Shown here in pieces: positions 52,626 through 61,920 of a stretch of DNA of 64,000 bases. This stretch comes from JABDJX01 sp039942715. Its GTDB lineage: Bacteria; Pseudomonadota; Alphaproteobacteria; Rhodobacterales; Rhodobacteraceae. The stretch spans positions 127,601 through 191,600 of the forward strand of contig JBDVBY010000003.1 of assembly GCA_039942715.1 (NCBI GenBank), in the 5' to 3' direction. Made by a program: the position numbers and the translations under genes. The notes under the pieces are model-generated. The model worked only from the letters and a program-made list of their open reading frames with translations, made no database searches and was not told the DNA's origin. How positions within the stretch are numbered: the first letter of the stretch is position 1; every line of letters starts with the position of its first letter.

Positions 52626-53177
52626 ATGTTCTATAAAGACGAACGGCTTGCGCTGTTCATCGATGGATCTAACTTGTATGCCGCAGGAAAAGCGCTCGGG
52701 TTCGACATCGACTACAAGCTTTTGCGCAGCGAATTTATGCGCCGTGGAAAACTGCTTCGGGCTTTTTACTATACCGCATTGCTTGAGAACGACGAATATT
52801 CGCCCATCCGACCGCTGGTAGATTGGCTGCACTATAATGGCTTTACGATGGTCACAAAGCCGGCAAAAGAATTCACCGACAGTCAGGGTCGGCGCAAAGT
52901 CAAAGGCAATATGGACATCGAGCTGGCCGTGAACGCTATGGAGCTTGCTCCGCATGTCGATCACATGGTGATCTTCTCTGGGGATGGCGATTTTCGTCCC
53001 CTGGTGGAAAGCCTTCAGCGTCAAGGCGTTCGGGTGTCGGTGGTTTCCACAATCCGCAGTCAGCCCCCAATGATAGCTGACGAATTGCGCCGCCAGTGCG
53101 ACAACTTCATTGAGCTGGACGAGCTAAAAGACGTTGTCGGTCGCCCTCCGCGCGAAACCCCGGAAGAATTGGAATAA
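52626..53177 (+). CDS. NYN-domain (LabA-like) protein, putative RNase
   Basis: 183 residues of the PIN-like NYN fold. Acidic metal-binding residues in LALFIDGSNLYAAG (about 8-21), GNMDIELAVNAMEL (about 98-111) and VIFSGDGDFRPLVESL (about 120-135) are conserved, so nuclease activity is plausible though unproven for the family. Start ATG at 52626 with GGAGGGAACGTTG. Divergent from rpoZ. Confidence 0.85.
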   Translation: MFYKDERLALFIDGSNLYAAGKALGFDIDYKLLRSEFMRRGKLLRAFYYTALLENDEYSPIRPLVDWLHYNGFTMVTKPAKEFTDSQGRRKVKGNMDIELAVNAMELAPHVDHMVIFSGDGDFRPLVESLQRQGVRVSVVSTIRSQPPMIADELRRQCDNFIELDELKDVVGRPPRETPEELE

Positions 53178-53184
53178 CTTGGCT

Positions 53185-53223
53185 CGGCTCCCTCAGGAGC
53201 CGACCAACTGGGGCGTTGCCCCA
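53185..53223. terminator. Two tandem hairpins after the NYN gene
   Basis: CGGCTCC-CTCA-GGAGCCG (53185-53202) and TGGGGC-GTT-GCCCCA (53209-53223). No T run follows either, so termination may be Rho-dependent or they may stabilise the 3' end. Confidence 0.35.
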
Positions 53224-53315
53224 GCCAATCGACGCAGCGGGCTGCGGCGAAACATCCCTTATACTGGACGCTTCTGCCCCCTTGGATTACCTGTAAGTCG
53301 CAAGGAGAAGTCGAA

Positions 53316-54266
53316 ATGTCCAAGCCACCGCTCACTCTCTACCTCGCCGCCCCACGTGGGTTTTGTGCAGGTGTTGAACGCGCCATCAAGATCGTCGAAA
53401 TGGCGATCGAGAAATGGGGAGCGCCCGTTTATGTGCGCCACGAGATTGTTCACAACAAATTCGTGGTCGACGGTTTGCGCGAAAAAGGCGCAGTCTTCGT
53501 TGCAGAGTTGGACGCGTGCCCAACGGACCGACCTGTTATCTTTTCGGCCCACGGCGTGCCAAAGGCCGTACCGGCCGAGGCCGCGCGCCGCGAAATGGTG
53601 TTCGTCGATGCCACATGTCCGCTTGTTTCTAAAGTCCATATCGAAGCAGAGCGGCACCATCGAAATGGGCTTCAAATGGTCATGATCGGCCATGAGGGAC
53701 ACCCTGAAACTTTAGGAACGATGGGACAGTTACCAGATGGCGAAGTACTTTTGGTGGAAACGGCCGATGATGTCGCCCAGCTTGAACCGCGCGATCCCAA
53801 AAAACTGGCGTACATCACGCAAACAACGCTTTCCGTCGATGATACCGCCGACATCGTTCTAGCGCTTCAAACGCGGTTTCCTGCGATCGAAGGTCCGCAC
53901 AAAGAAGACATTTGTTATGCTACAACAAATCGGCAAGAAGCCGTGAAAGCCATTGCCCAAAAGATCGACGCTTTGCTTGTCATCGGTGCGCCCAATTCAT
54001 CGAACTCGAAACGTTTGGTCGAAGTGGGGAGTGCTGCGGGCTGTTCTTATGCACAACTCGTCCAACGCGCGGACGAAATTGACTGGCGCGCATTGGGCGA
54101 GATCAGAACCCTTGGCCTGACCGCCGGCGCGAGTGCGCCTGAGGTGCTGGTGAACGAAGTAATTGATGCGTTCCGCACGCGTTTTGACGTCACCATCGAA
54201 CTGGTCGAGACCGCAAAAGAGAACGTTGAATTCAAAGTGCCGCGCGTGTTGCGACAAAGCGCATAA
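53316..54266 (+). CDS. ispH: 4-hydroxy-3-methylbut-2-enyl diphosphate reductase
   Basis: Last enzyme of the MEP isoprenoid pathway. 316 residues. The three [4Fe-4S] cysteines are visible in PRGFCAGVERAI (about residue 14), VDATCPLVSKVH (about 98) and GAAGCSYAQ region near 235 with DICYATTNRQEA near 195; the catalytic Glu lies in HKEDICYATT-adjacent TQTTLSVDDT. Complements ispA elsewhere in the window. Ribosome binding site AAGGAGAAGTCGA. Confidence 0.94.
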   Translation: MSKPPLTLYLAAPRGFCAGVERAIKIVEMAIEKWGAPVYVRHEIVHNKFVVDGLREKGAVFVAELDACPTDRPVIFSAHGVPKAVPAEAARREMVFVDATCPLVSKVHIEAERHHRNGLQMVMIGHEGHPETLGTMGQLPDGEVLLVETADDVAQLEPRDPKKLAYITQTTLSVDDTADIVLALQTRFPAIEGPHKEDICYATTNRQEAVKAIAQKIDALLVIGAPNSSNSKRLVEVGSAAGCSYAQLVQRADEIDWRALGEIRTLGLTAGASAPEVLVNEVIDAFRTRFDVTIELVETAKENVEFKVPRVLRQSA

Positions 54267-54339
54267 AGAAGAGCGCAAAACGCTCTGTTTTCGCCCCGCC
54301 GCGTTGACACTTTGCCGCGGCGCGCGCAGATTGCCGCGC

Positions 54340-54954
54340 ATGATTTCAATGCAGTTTCTTCTCACCGCGCTGGTTGTGGTTTTGATCCCCGGCACGGGCG
54401 TTATTTACACACTTGCTTTGGGCCTTGGGCAGGGGCGGCGCGCCGCGATTGCAGCCGCTTTTGGCTGCACCATCGGAATCGTGCCGCATTTGGCCGCTGC
54501 GACCCTAGGGCTTGCCGCCGTCTTGCACACAAGTGCACTTTTGTTCACTGCAGTAAAGGTCGCAGGGGTCGCCTATTTGCTCTACCTTGCGTGGTCGTCT
54601 TTATCGGCGGGCGGCACATTGGCGATCAAACCTGAACGCACCCGCGAGGCTGATTGGCGGATTGCCCGGCGCGGCGCGTTGATCAACATTCTTAACCCGA
54701 AACTGTCGATCTTCTTTTTGGCATTGCTGCCCCCTTTTCTGTCCGGACACGCGGAGTCTGCCACTGCTGAAATGGTGGTGCTTGGCTTGGTTTTCATGGC
54801 TCTGACTTTTGCGATTTTTGTCCTCTACGGAGCCTTTGCCGCCGCCGCGCGCGATCGAATTCTAGAAAGCGAACGCGCCATGACATGGCTGAACCGCAGC
54901 TTTGCCGCTGTCTTTGCAGCACTTGCCGGTAGACTGGCGATGGAGCGCGCATGA
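54340..54954 (+). CDS. LysE/RhtB family amino-acid exporter
   Basis: 204 residues, about six helices. Family start LIPGTGVIYTLALGLGQGRR (about 14-33) and NPKLSIFFLALLPPF near 120. Exports amino acids or homoserine lactones; substrate unknown. The ATG at 54340 is far better placed than an in-frame extension into ispH. Its stop overlaps the next gene by four bases. Confidence 0.88.
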   Translation: MISMQFLLTALVVVLIPGTGVIYTLALGLGQGRRAAIAAAFGCTIGIVPHLAAATLGLAAVLHTSALLFTAVKVAGVAYLLYLAWSSLSAGGTLAIKPERTREADWRIARRGALINILNPKLSIFFLALLPPFLSGHAESATAEMVVLGLVFMALTFAIFVLYGAFAAAARDRILESERAMTWLNRSFAAVFAALAGRLAMERA

Positions 54955-55385
54955 TACCACGTGCGCCGCTTTTTTTGGGGCTTGCTGGTTTGCTTCCGTT
55001 TCTGTGGGGGGCGATGACGCTTGTCTCAAGTGATCTCGCTATCTGGACAACCCGTACGATCGGACCTCGCTTCGCCGGGCCATTCGTTATGCTGAATTAC
55101 GGCACAATCATTTTGGCGTTTATGTCAGGCGTGCTTTGGGGATTTGCCGCGAGAGGCGCGCAAACTCTGAACTACGTGCTCTCTGTTGTTCCCGCACTTT
55201 GGGTATTTTTCATGGTCGGCGCCGGGGCCGCCTCCTCCGCTGTATATCTGATGGCAGGGTTTCTTGGCCTACTGGCGCTGGACTGGCATTTTGCAAAGCA
55301 AGGTCTGACGCCTAATTGGTGGATGCGCTTGCGCGTTTTACTGACTGTTATTGTTATCGCGTGTCTTAGTTTATTGGTGATCTGA
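54951..55385 (+). CDS. DUF3429 family membrane protein
   Basis: 144 residues with four to five helices; GLLPFLWGAMTL and FVMLNYGTIILAFMSGVLWG are family-like. Function unknown. Overlaps the exporter gene by 4 bp and the methyltransferase gene by 1 bp, so it is embedded in a tightly coupled run. Confidence 0.82.
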   Translation: MIPRAPLFLGLAGLLPFLWGAMTLVSSDLAIWTTRTIGPRFAGPFVMLNYGTIILAFMSGVLWGFAARGAQTLNYVLSVVPALWVFFMVGAGAASSAVYLMAGFLGLLALDWHFAKQGLTPNWWMRLRVLLTVIVIACLSLLVI

Positions 55386-55984
55386 TGTCTGACGAAGAAA
55401 CACTTGCCGTTTATGCCACCTATGCTGCGGATTACGCCAAGCGGTTTGCACAGGACAAACCCGACGTACATTTACGCAAATTCATGGCCGTTTTGCCGAC
55501 CCAAGCGCGCGTCTTAGATTTGGGTTGCGGAAACGGGCGCACGACTGGCTTTATGGTCCGCGCCGGGATTGAGACAGAAGGCTGGGATGCCTCGCCGGAG
55601 ATGGCTGCTCTTGGCGCAAAACAGCACGATGTGGACATCAAAGTAGCCACATTCGCTGATTTAGACGCAGTTGATACTTACGACGGGATCTTTGCAAACT
55701 TCTCGCTGCTTCATGCCCCCAAATCCGAGATGCCAGATTATCTTGCGCGTATTGCGCGTGCGCTGAAACCGGGTGGACATCTGCACATCGGGTTAAAAAT
55801 GGGCAAAGGCGAAACCCGCGACAAGCTGGGCCGCTTTTATGCATATTACAGCGACCCTGAAATCACCGGGCTTTTGAACGATGTCGGCTTGCCATCGATT
55901 GACCGCAGCTATGGAGCAGACGTTGGGCTTGATGGCGAAACAGCACCATGGATTATTCTTCTTGCACAAAAGGCCGAGCCATGA
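55385..55984 (+). CDS. Class I SAM-dependent methyltransferase
   Basis: 199 residues. Motif I VLDLGCGNGRTTGF (about 40-53), GWDASPEMAALG (about 60), and motif II-like DGIFANFSLLHAP near 101, ALKPGGHLHIGLKMG near 127. A member of the methyltransf_11/25 type; substrate unknown. Starts one base into the DUF3429 stop. Confidence 0.85.
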   Translation: MSDEETLAVYATYAADYAKRFAQDKPDVHLRKFMAVLPTQARVLDLGCGNGRTTGFMVRAGIETEGWDASPEMAALGAKQHDVDIKVATFADLDAVDTYDGIFANFSLLHAPKSEMPDYLARIARALKPGGHLHIGLKMGKGETRDKLGRFYAYYSDPEITGLLNDVGLPSIDRSYGADVGLDGETAPWIILLAQKAEP

Positions 55985-56604
55985 GCGATCTGACGCTTTA
56001 TTCCATGCCGTCTTCGGGAAACAGCTACAAGGTGCGTTTGCTCCTTGCGCTTTTGGGCCGCGACTATACTCATTTTGGGTTTGAATATGAGACGCCAGAA
56101 TTGGCCAACGCGCATGCGACGGGCGCGCTCCCGCTTGGCAAACTGCCTGTTTTGGTTTTGTCCAACGGCGACGCAATTCCAGAGTCCAACGCGATCCTCG
56201 CTTTTCTGGGCGAGGGAACAGATTGGGTACCAAGTGATACGATCTTGCGCGCAAAAATGTTCGGCTGGATGTTTTGGGAGCAAAACCAGCACGAGGGTGT
56301 GATTGCTGTGCGTGCCGCGCTGCAGGTTTATGAAAGTCGCAAACATCTGGCGACGCCCGAGCGCATGGCAGAACTTTTGGAAGCAGGTCACACCATTTTG
56401 GGCCGCATGGAGGCACATTTAACAGATCAAAACTGGCTTGTTGATGATATGCCAAGCTTGGCCGATATCTCGCTGTATGCCTACACGCATTCAGCGGGCA
56501 CCAAAGGCGGTTTTGACATGGAGCCCTTCCCAAATGTGACTGCATGGTGCGACCGGATCGCCACTTTGCCGAATTACGTTGGTCTGATGGAAATCCCTGT
56601 ATGA
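55981..56604 (+). CDS. Glutathione S-transferase family protein
   Basis: 207 residues. N-terminal thioredoxin-like fold YSMPSSGNSYKVRLLLALLG with Ser at the active position, cis-Pro in LPVLVLSNGD and PESNAILAFLGEG near 68; C-terminal domain with SLADISLYAYTH near 153. ATGA overlap with the upstream methyltransferase and downstream rnhA. Confidence 0.85.
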   Translation: MSDLTLYSMPSSGNSYKVRLLLALLGRDYTHFGFEYETPELANAHATGALPLGKLPVLVLSNGDAIPESNAILAFLGEGTDWVPSDTILRAKMFGWMFWEQNQHEGVIAVRAALQVYESRKHLATPERMAELLEAGHTILGRMEAHLTDQNWLVDDMPSLADISLYAYTHSAGTKGGFDMEPFPNVTAWCDRIATLPNYVGLMEIPV

Positions 56605-57056
56605 CCAAACTTCTCGCCTACACAGATGGGGCCTGCTCTGGGAACCCCGGCCCCGGTGGCTGGGGCGCTTTGATGCAAGCAAAAGTCGGCGATGCCATTG
56701 TAAAAGAACGCGAGTTGAAGGGCGGCGAAAAGCTGACCACCAACAACCGGATGGAGCTTTTGGCCGCTATCAACGCGCTTGAAGCGCTGGAGCGTACATC
56801 TGCCATCACCATCGTGACCGACAGCACTTATGTGAAAAACGGTGTGACGTCATGGATTCATGGCTGGAAGAAAAACGGATGGAAAACCGCCGCAAAGAAA
56901 CCAGTAAAAAACGATGATCTTTGGAAGCGGCTTGATGAAGCGAACGCGCGCCATGATGTGACGTGGGAGTGGGTCAAAGGGCACGCGGGCCATGAAGAAA
57001 ACGAGCGTGCGGACGAGCTTGCGCGCGCTGGAATGGAACCGTTCAAGCCCAAATAA
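56601..57056 (+). CDS. rnhA: Ribonuclease HI
   Basis: 151 residues; degrades RNA in RNA-DNA hybrids. Catalytic acidic residues in YTDGACSGNPGPGGWGA (Asp about 8), NRMELLAAINALEAL (Glu about 48), TIVTDSTYVKNGV (Asp about 72), and the KGHAGHEENERADELA loop (His about 124, Asp about 134). Complete. ATGA overlap with the GST gene ends a five-gene run starting at the exporter. Confidence 0.95.
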   Translation: MTKLLAYTDGACSGNPGPGGWGALMQAKVGDAIVKERELKGGEKLTTNNRMELLAAINALEALERTSAITIVTDSTYVKNGVTSWIHGWKKNGWKTAAKKPVKNDDLWKRLDEANARHDVTWEWVKGHAGHEENERADELARAGMEPFKPK

Positions 57057-57100
57057 AACTATCAGTTTTCCCACGCATTGATCCATTCTATGAATGATCC

Positions 57101-57979
57101 ATGACCTTCGATCAAATCCGAACCTTCCTGTGGGTGGCGCGTCTTGGCGGTTTTCGCAAAGCGGCAGAGCATCTGAACCTGTCACAGCCTGCTGTCTCGA
57201 CGCGCATTTCCAATCTTGAAGACGAACTCCGCGTCCCGCTCATTGAGCGCGGGCGCGGAGATATGGTACTCACCAAACATGGCACGCTATTGCTGTCTTA
57301 CGCCGAACAGATGTTGTTCGTCGAAGAAGAGATTAAACAGCGCGTCGCCAACCCATCCGAGGCCGAAGGTCTGTTTCGCGTCGGTGCGTCGGAGACCATT
57401 GCACAGGCGTGGTTGCCAGAATTTCTGAAAGCTTTCAGCCAGCAGTATCCCCGCGTTGATCTTGATCTAACGGTCGACATTTCGATCAATTTGCGCTCCT
57501 CACTTCTAGAGCGCAGGATTGATTTGGTGTTCTTGATGGGTCCGGTGTCAGAGTTCACAGTTGAGAACTTGGTACTTCCGCCATTTGATCTGCACTGGTA
57601 TCGCTCAACCCAGAACCCCGAAACTGACCTGAGCAAAATCCCTGTCATTTCATATTCTAGCCAAACGCGCCCATACCGCGAGTTGATGTCTGAACTGTCG
57701 CGCCGCGTTGGCCCAAAGCTGCGCGTCTATGCCTCGGCCTCCCTGTCCGCCAGTTTGAAAATGATTGCTGCCGGAATCGCCGTTGGCCCCTATCCACGCG
57801 CGCTGGCCAATGACTTTCTGGAATCCGGTGAAATCGTAGAGTTTGACCCCGGCTTTCATCCACAGCCCTTAGCTTTCACCGCCTCTTACGTGTCTGAGCC
57901 GCGCAGTTTCCTCGTTGAGAACAGCGCCCGTATCGCGCGCGAGGTTGCACTTGGTTGGGACTCCACACATCCAACGTGA
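57101..57979 (+). CDS. LysR-family transcriptional regulator
   Basis: 292 residues: winged HTH (about 1-65, MTFDQIRTFLWVARLGGFRKAAEHLNLSQ-type, split here) and a periplasmic-binding-protein-like effector domain (about 90-290). Upstream, CATTC-TAT-GAATG (57084-57096) overlaps its ribosome binding region and could be an autoregulatory site. It is followed by the DUF1445 and TRAP genes and probably controls them, with the imported compound as effector (inference). Confidence 0.9.
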   Translation: MTFDQIRTFLWVARLGGFRKAAEHLNLSQPAVSTRISNLEDELRVPLIERGRGDMVLTKHGTLLLSYAEQMLFVEEEIKQRVANPSEAEGLFRVGASETIAQAWLPEFLKAFSQQYPRVDLDLTVDISINLRSSLLERRIDLVFLMGPVSEFTVENLVLPPFDLHWYRSTQNPETDLSKIPVISYSSQTRPYRELMSELSRRVGPKLRVYASASLSASLKMIAAGIAVGPYPRALANDFLESGEIVEFDPGFHPQPLAFTASYVSEPRSFLVENSARIAREVALGWDSTHPT

Positions 57980-58074
57980 ATTCATATTTTCTATCACATA
58001 AGATATAAAATGATAATTTGCGTAAAAGCGTAGGCCCATGTGATGCTCCCACCATCAAGGCTTGGGGCTGCCAC
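57980..58074. promoter_or_regulatory. AT-rich control region between lysR-type gene and DUF1445 gene
   Basis: The stretch 57982-58020 is markedly AT-rich, with near-palindromic ATCA-N14-TGAT and several T-N11-A spacings, as expected for a LysR target with a promoter. Exact -35/-10 not resolved. Confidence 0.4.
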
Positions 58075-58899
58075 ATGACAATCAGAACAGTATTTCATGC
58101 TGACCTTTTGGCGTCATCCGCGACAGAAGTCCGCAACGCCATTCGCAATGGTGCCTACGGCGGCCACACCGCAGGTCTCGCTGCGGGCAAGCTGCAATGC
58201 AACCTTGCAATCCTGCCTGAGAAATACGCTCTGGATTTCCTGCGCTTTTGCCAGCGTAATCCAAAACCTTGTCCAATCGTCGGCGTTAGCGACACAGGAA
58301 ACCCCAGCTTGCCGACGTTAGGGCACGACATCGACATTCGCACGGACGTGTCTAAGTACCGTGTCTTTCGCAATGGCCAATTTGTCGAAGAAGTCACCGA
58401 CACAACGGATCACTGGCAGGATGATCTTGTTACCGTTGCTTTGGGCTGTTCGTTCACATTTGAAAACGCCCTGCTGCGCGAGGGCATTCCAGTGCGCCAC
58501 ATCGAAAGCGGTAAGAATGTTCCGATGTACCGTTCGAACATCGAACTTGTCGCAGCTGGCCCGTTTCACGGCCAGATGGTCGTTACTATGCGGCCCATCC
58601 CCAAAGACATGGTCACACGCGCCAAGGAAATCAGCGCACGCTTTCCCCATGCGCACGGCGCACCACTTTTCGAAGGCAACCCGCACAGCATTGGCATCGA
58701 AGATCTGTCTAAGCCAGATTGGGGCGACGCTGTTGAGATAAAAGAAGGCGAAGTGCCGGTCTACTGGGCCTGTGGTGTGACCCCGCAAAATGTCTTGCTA
58801 GATGCAGGCCTACCAATTTGCATCACCCATTCGCCTGGTCACATGTTGATCGCTGATGTCGCCGAAGATGCCGAAGTTCCAATTTTATCAAACACCTGA
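58075..58899 (+). CDS. DUF1445 putative hydro-lyase (D-glutamate cyclase-like family)
   Basis: 274 residues of PF07286, annotated generally as putative hydro-lyase; a mammalian relative domain has D-glutamate cyclase activity. Family stretches: GYGG-like NGAYGGHTAGLAAGKLQCNL (about 25-44), IRTDVSKYRVFRNGQFVEEV near 87, CSFTFENALL near 125, and ITHSPGHMLIADV near 253. Placed 25 bp upstream of the TRAP genes, so it probably processes the imported acid. The ATG at 58075 fits the family start. Confidence 0.85.
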   Translation: MTIRTVFHADLLASSATEVRNAIRNGAYGGHTAGLAAGKLQCNLAILPEKYALDFLRFCQRNPKPCPIVGVSDTGNPSLPTLGHDIDIRTDVSKYRVFRNGQFVEEVTDTTDHWQDDLVTVALGCSFTFENALLREGIPVRHIESGKNVPMYRSNIELVAAGPFHGQMVVTMRPIPKDMVTRAKEISARFPHAHGAPLFEGNPHSIGIEDLSKPDWGDAVEIKEGEVPVYWACGVTPQNVLLDAGLPICITHSPGHMLIADVAEDAEVPILSNT

Positions 58900-58923
58900 A
58901 CCGATCCAACAAGGAGACGATCC

Positions 58924-59955
58924 ATGAAAAAAATCCTCACTCTTCTAGCAGCAAGCACAGCCCTTGCTGCACCGGCCATCGCCGAAGACCTTTCGGTTGT
59001 TGGCAGCTGGTCAAGCCTGCCGCTTCACAATCAATACGAAGCCCCTTTCTGGAGCACCACTCTGCCCGAAGCCTCGGGCGGTGAATTCAACGTTGAGCTG
59101 ACCACGCACAATCAGATGAGCCTTGGTCTTGGCGACATTTACCCTTTGCTCGGCCAAGGCGTTTATGACGTGGCGATGACAGTGGCAGATTATGCCGTGG
59201 CTGACGCACCCGAGCTTGAAGGCCTTGATGTGCCGCTTCTCGCTCTCACAGCGGACGACGCGCGCAAGATGGTCGATGCTGCGCGCCCGATGGTTGCTGA
59301 CATATACCGCGACCGCTTTAATAGCCATGTTCTGGCCATCGCACCTTACCCGCCGCAGGTCGTGTTCTGTAACGCCGAGATTTCGCAGCTCTCCGATCTG
59401 GAAGGTCTGAAGGTGCGCGCCTCTGGGCGTATGACAGCCAAACTTCTCGAAGCGCTTGGCGCGGAAGGCGTGAATGTGTCCTTCTCAGAAGTGCCCGGCG
59501 CGCTTCAAAACGGCGTTGTTGATTGTGCCGTCACTGGCGCTGGCTCTGGCTACAGCGCTGGCTGGTGGGAAGTTTCAACGCACTTGTTGCCGATCCCGCT
59601 TGGCGGTTGGGACTCTGTCGTAACAGCCATCAACATGGACAAATGGAACAGCCTTGGTTCTGACAAGCAGGCGCTGCTCACCGACCAAGTCGCGAGCGGC
59701 TTTGAAGACCCGGCATGGGCCAGTGCACAGGATGCTTTGGTCAACGACATCGCCTGCCTGACCGGCAACGGCGCATGCCCATCAGGTGATGCACGCTCGA
59801 TGACATTGGTTGAAGTCAGCGATGCAGACTTCACCCGTGCCCGCGATATTCTGACAGGTGAAGTTCTGCCGGAATGGGCCGAACGTGCAGGTGGCGACTG
59901 GGCCGAGCGTTGGAATGCAAGTGTCGGTCAGGTTGTCGGCGTGACCATCAACTAA
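58924..59955 (+). CDS. TRAP transporter substrate-binding protein (DctP type)
   Basis: 343 residues with a signal peptide (about 1-20, ending APAIAED). The conserved Arg that clamps the substrate carboxylate lies in LEGLKVRASGRMTAKLLEAL (about residue 165), so an organic acid is expected. Further Cys pairs (ACLTGNGAC near 283) could form a disulfide. Ribosome binding site AAGGAG. Followed by the two membrane subunits. Confidence 0.9.
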   Translation: MKKILTLLAASTALAAPAIAEDLSVVGSWSSLPLHNQYEAPFWSTTLPEASGGEFNVELTTHNQMSLGLGDIYPLLGQGVYDVAMTVADYAVADAPELEGLDVPLLALTADDARKMVDAARPMVADIYRDRFNSHVLAIAPYPPQVVFCNAEISQLSDLEGLKVRASGRMTAKLLEALGAEGVNVSFSEVPGALQNGVVDCAVTGAGSGYSAGWWEVSTHLLPIPLGGWDSVVTAINMDKWNSLGSDKQALLTDQVASGFEDPAWASAQDALVNDIACLTGNGACPSGDARSMTLVEVSDADFTRARDILTGEVLPEWAERAGGDWAERWNASVGQVVGVTIN

Positions 59956-59991
59956 GACCACCTTTGGTCCAAACATAGGGACGTACCGTTC

Positions 59992-60540
59992 ATGGAACTG
60001 ACAATGATAGAAACCCTGCGCAAGCTCAACAAAGGTGTTGCCCTTGTTGTTGGCTTTGGCCTTCTGGCCTGCGCTGGGTTTGTTCTCACAGATATCATTA
60101 TGCGCCAGATCGGTACGTCTCTTGGCGGCACGGAAGAGATCGCTGGCTACGCCATGGCGCTCGCGACATCCTGGGGTATGTCTTACACTCTTCTGGAACT
60201 GGGACATGTCCGCATTGATCTTCTTCGCAGTCGGGCTGGTGCCTTCAAACGGGCGTTGTTTGATGTCTTTTCGATGATTGTTGTCAGTGGCGTTATCATC
60301 ACAATCGCCATCAAAGCATGGCCGGTGGTTGAGCGTTCGCTGACCAACGGTTCGCGCGCCAACACACCGCTGGAAACTCCGCTGATCTGGGTGCAAGCCC
60401 CGTGGTTCGCTGGCTGGATCTGGTTCGCTTTGATGTCGACGCTTACTACACTCGCCGCACTTAGCCTGCTGTTGAAACGTCGCCACGCCGAAACTGAAAG
60501 CTTCGTGGGCGCTTTTGCCGAGCAGGACACATTGCAATGA
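59992..60540 (+). CDS. TRAP transporter small permease (DctQ type)
   Basis: 182 residues, four helices; LVVGFGLLACAGFVLTDIIM and GGTEEIAGYAMALATSWGMS are typical of DctQ. ATGA overlap with the large permease, 36 bp after the binding protein. Confidence 0.9.
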   Translation: MELTMIETLRKLNKGVALVVGFGLLACAGFVLTDIIMRQIGTSLGGTEEIAGYAMALATSWGMSYTLLELGHVRIDLLRSRAGAFKRALFDVFSMIVVSGVIITIAIKAWPVVERSLTNGSRANTPLETPLIWVQAPWFAGWIWFALMSTLTTLAALSLLLKRRHAETESFVGAFAEQDTLQ

Positions 60541-61820
60541 TTACCTACGTCTCGGTCGGCCTGCTGGGCTTGCTCACCCTGTCGATCCCCGTGGGCATCG
60601 TTCTGTTCTTGCTGGGCTTTGGCGTTGATACCTTCTTTTCAAGCTTTCCGCTGACACGTGGGCTTGGAAACATGGTTTGGTCGTCGTCCAACTCGGCCAC
60701 GCTGATCGCAATCCCTTTCTTCGTGCTGCTTGGTGAAATCCTTGTGCGCAGCGGCGTTGCCACTCGCACTTACGCTGCCCTTGATCGCTGGGTGTCCTGG
60801 CTGCCCGGCGGTTTGGTGCATGCCAATGTCGCCACTGCGACGATGTTTTCCGCTACTTCCGGCTCATCCGTTGCCACTGCCGCGACCGTTGCCACTGTCG
60901 CCATGCCACAGGCCGAAAAATTGGGCTATGATCCCAAACTGTTCTCCGGTGCCATTGCAGCAGGTGGTACCCTTGGCATCATGATTCCTCCGTCGATCAA
61001 TCTGATCGTCTACGGCTTTCTCACCCAATCTTCGATCCCGCAACTTTTCCTCGCTGGGCTGATCCCTGGCATCGCACTTGCTATCGCATTTATGGCCGTC
61101 ACCGCCCTTATCTGCACCATCCGCCCCGACCTCGGCGGTACCCGCCGCACGTTCCCGTTCTCTCTAATGCTGCGCGCGCTAATTGATCTTGTGCCAATCC
61201 TGATCTTGTTCGGCCTCATCGTGGGTTCGATCTACGCGGGTTGGGCGACCCCAACAGAAGCCGCTGCCGTCGGCGTTGCTGGCGCGCTCGTCATCGCGCT
61301 GGCCTTTGGTGGCGTGTCACTCTCGATGCTCACCCAAAGCCTTACCGGCACTGTCAAAATCACCTCAATGATCATGCTGATCGTCATCGGTGCGTCGTTC
61401 CTGAACTTCACCCTCGCCTCTGCTGGACTGGGCCGCGAGCTAACCGAGTTCATGACCGGCCTTGGTCTGACACCCCTTAAAACGATCCTTGTAGTCGTCG
61501 TGCTATACATCGTGCTTGGCTTCTTCATCGAAACCCTGTCGCTCATGGTCGTCACCATCCCAATCATCGTTCCTCTGGTTCTCGCGCAAGGGTACGACGT
61601 AATCTGGTTTGGAATTCTGATGATCGTGCTGATCGAAATGGCACTGATCACACCGCCCGTAGGCCTGAACCTCTACGTCGTGCAAGGCGCGCGCAAATCA
61701 GGCAGCCTCAACGAGGTGATGCTGGGCGCTCTGCCCTATTGCCTGACGATGCTGGCAATGGCATTCGCGTTGATCGCCTTCCCTAGCATTGCACTTTTCC
61801 TGCCAAACGCGCTGCAATGA
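60537..61820 (+). CDS. TRAP transporter large permease (DctM type)
   Basis: 427 residues, about 12 helices, which form the Na+-driven transport channel. DctM hallmarks: ATMFSATSGSSVATAATVAT (about 100-119), GGTLGIMIPPSINLIVYGFL (about 143-162), and TPPVGLNLYVVQG near 376. Last gene of the LysR-DUF1445-TRAP unit. Confidence 0.92.
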   Translation: MITYVSVGLLGLLTLSIPVGIVLFLLGFGVDTFFSSFPLTRGLGNMVWSSSNSATLIAIPFFVLLGEILVRSGVATRTYAALDRWVSWLPGGLVHANVATATMFSATSGSSVATAATVATVAMPQAEKLGYDPKLFSGAIAAGGTLGIMIPPSINLIVYGFLTQSSIPQLFLAGLIPGIALAIAFMAVTALICTIRPDLGGTRRTFPFSLMLRALIDLVPILILFGLIVGSIYAGWATPTEAAAVGVAGALVIALAFGGVSLSMLTQSLTGTVKITSMIMLIVIGASFLNFTLASAGLGRELTEFMTGLGLTPLKTILVVVVLYIVLGFFIETLSLMVVTIPIIVPLVLAQGYDVIWFGILMIVLIEMALITPPVGLNLYVVQGARKSGSLNEVMLGALPYCLTMLAMAFALIAFPSIALFLPNALQ

Positions 61821-61920
61821 ATCGCAAGCAGTCTAGCGGCTTTATTCTTATCTCAGATGAAAGTTAACCAAGCCTAATCAATTGAGTGTCATTGATACGC
61901 GAGAATTTGTGAGCTCGCGC

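Noticed and set aside
55793..56608. 271-codon minus-strand frame opposite the methyltransferase and GST genes
   Set aside because: Opposes two domain-supported genes with overlapping starts; composition typical of an antisense shadow.
57084..57096. CATTC-TAT-GAATG before the LysR gene as a terminator
   Set aside because: Short AT-rich arms and no T run; at most an operator.
59782..60537. 251-codon minus-strand frame opposite the TRAP genes
   Set aside because: Shadow of DctP/DctQ coding sequence; no domain.
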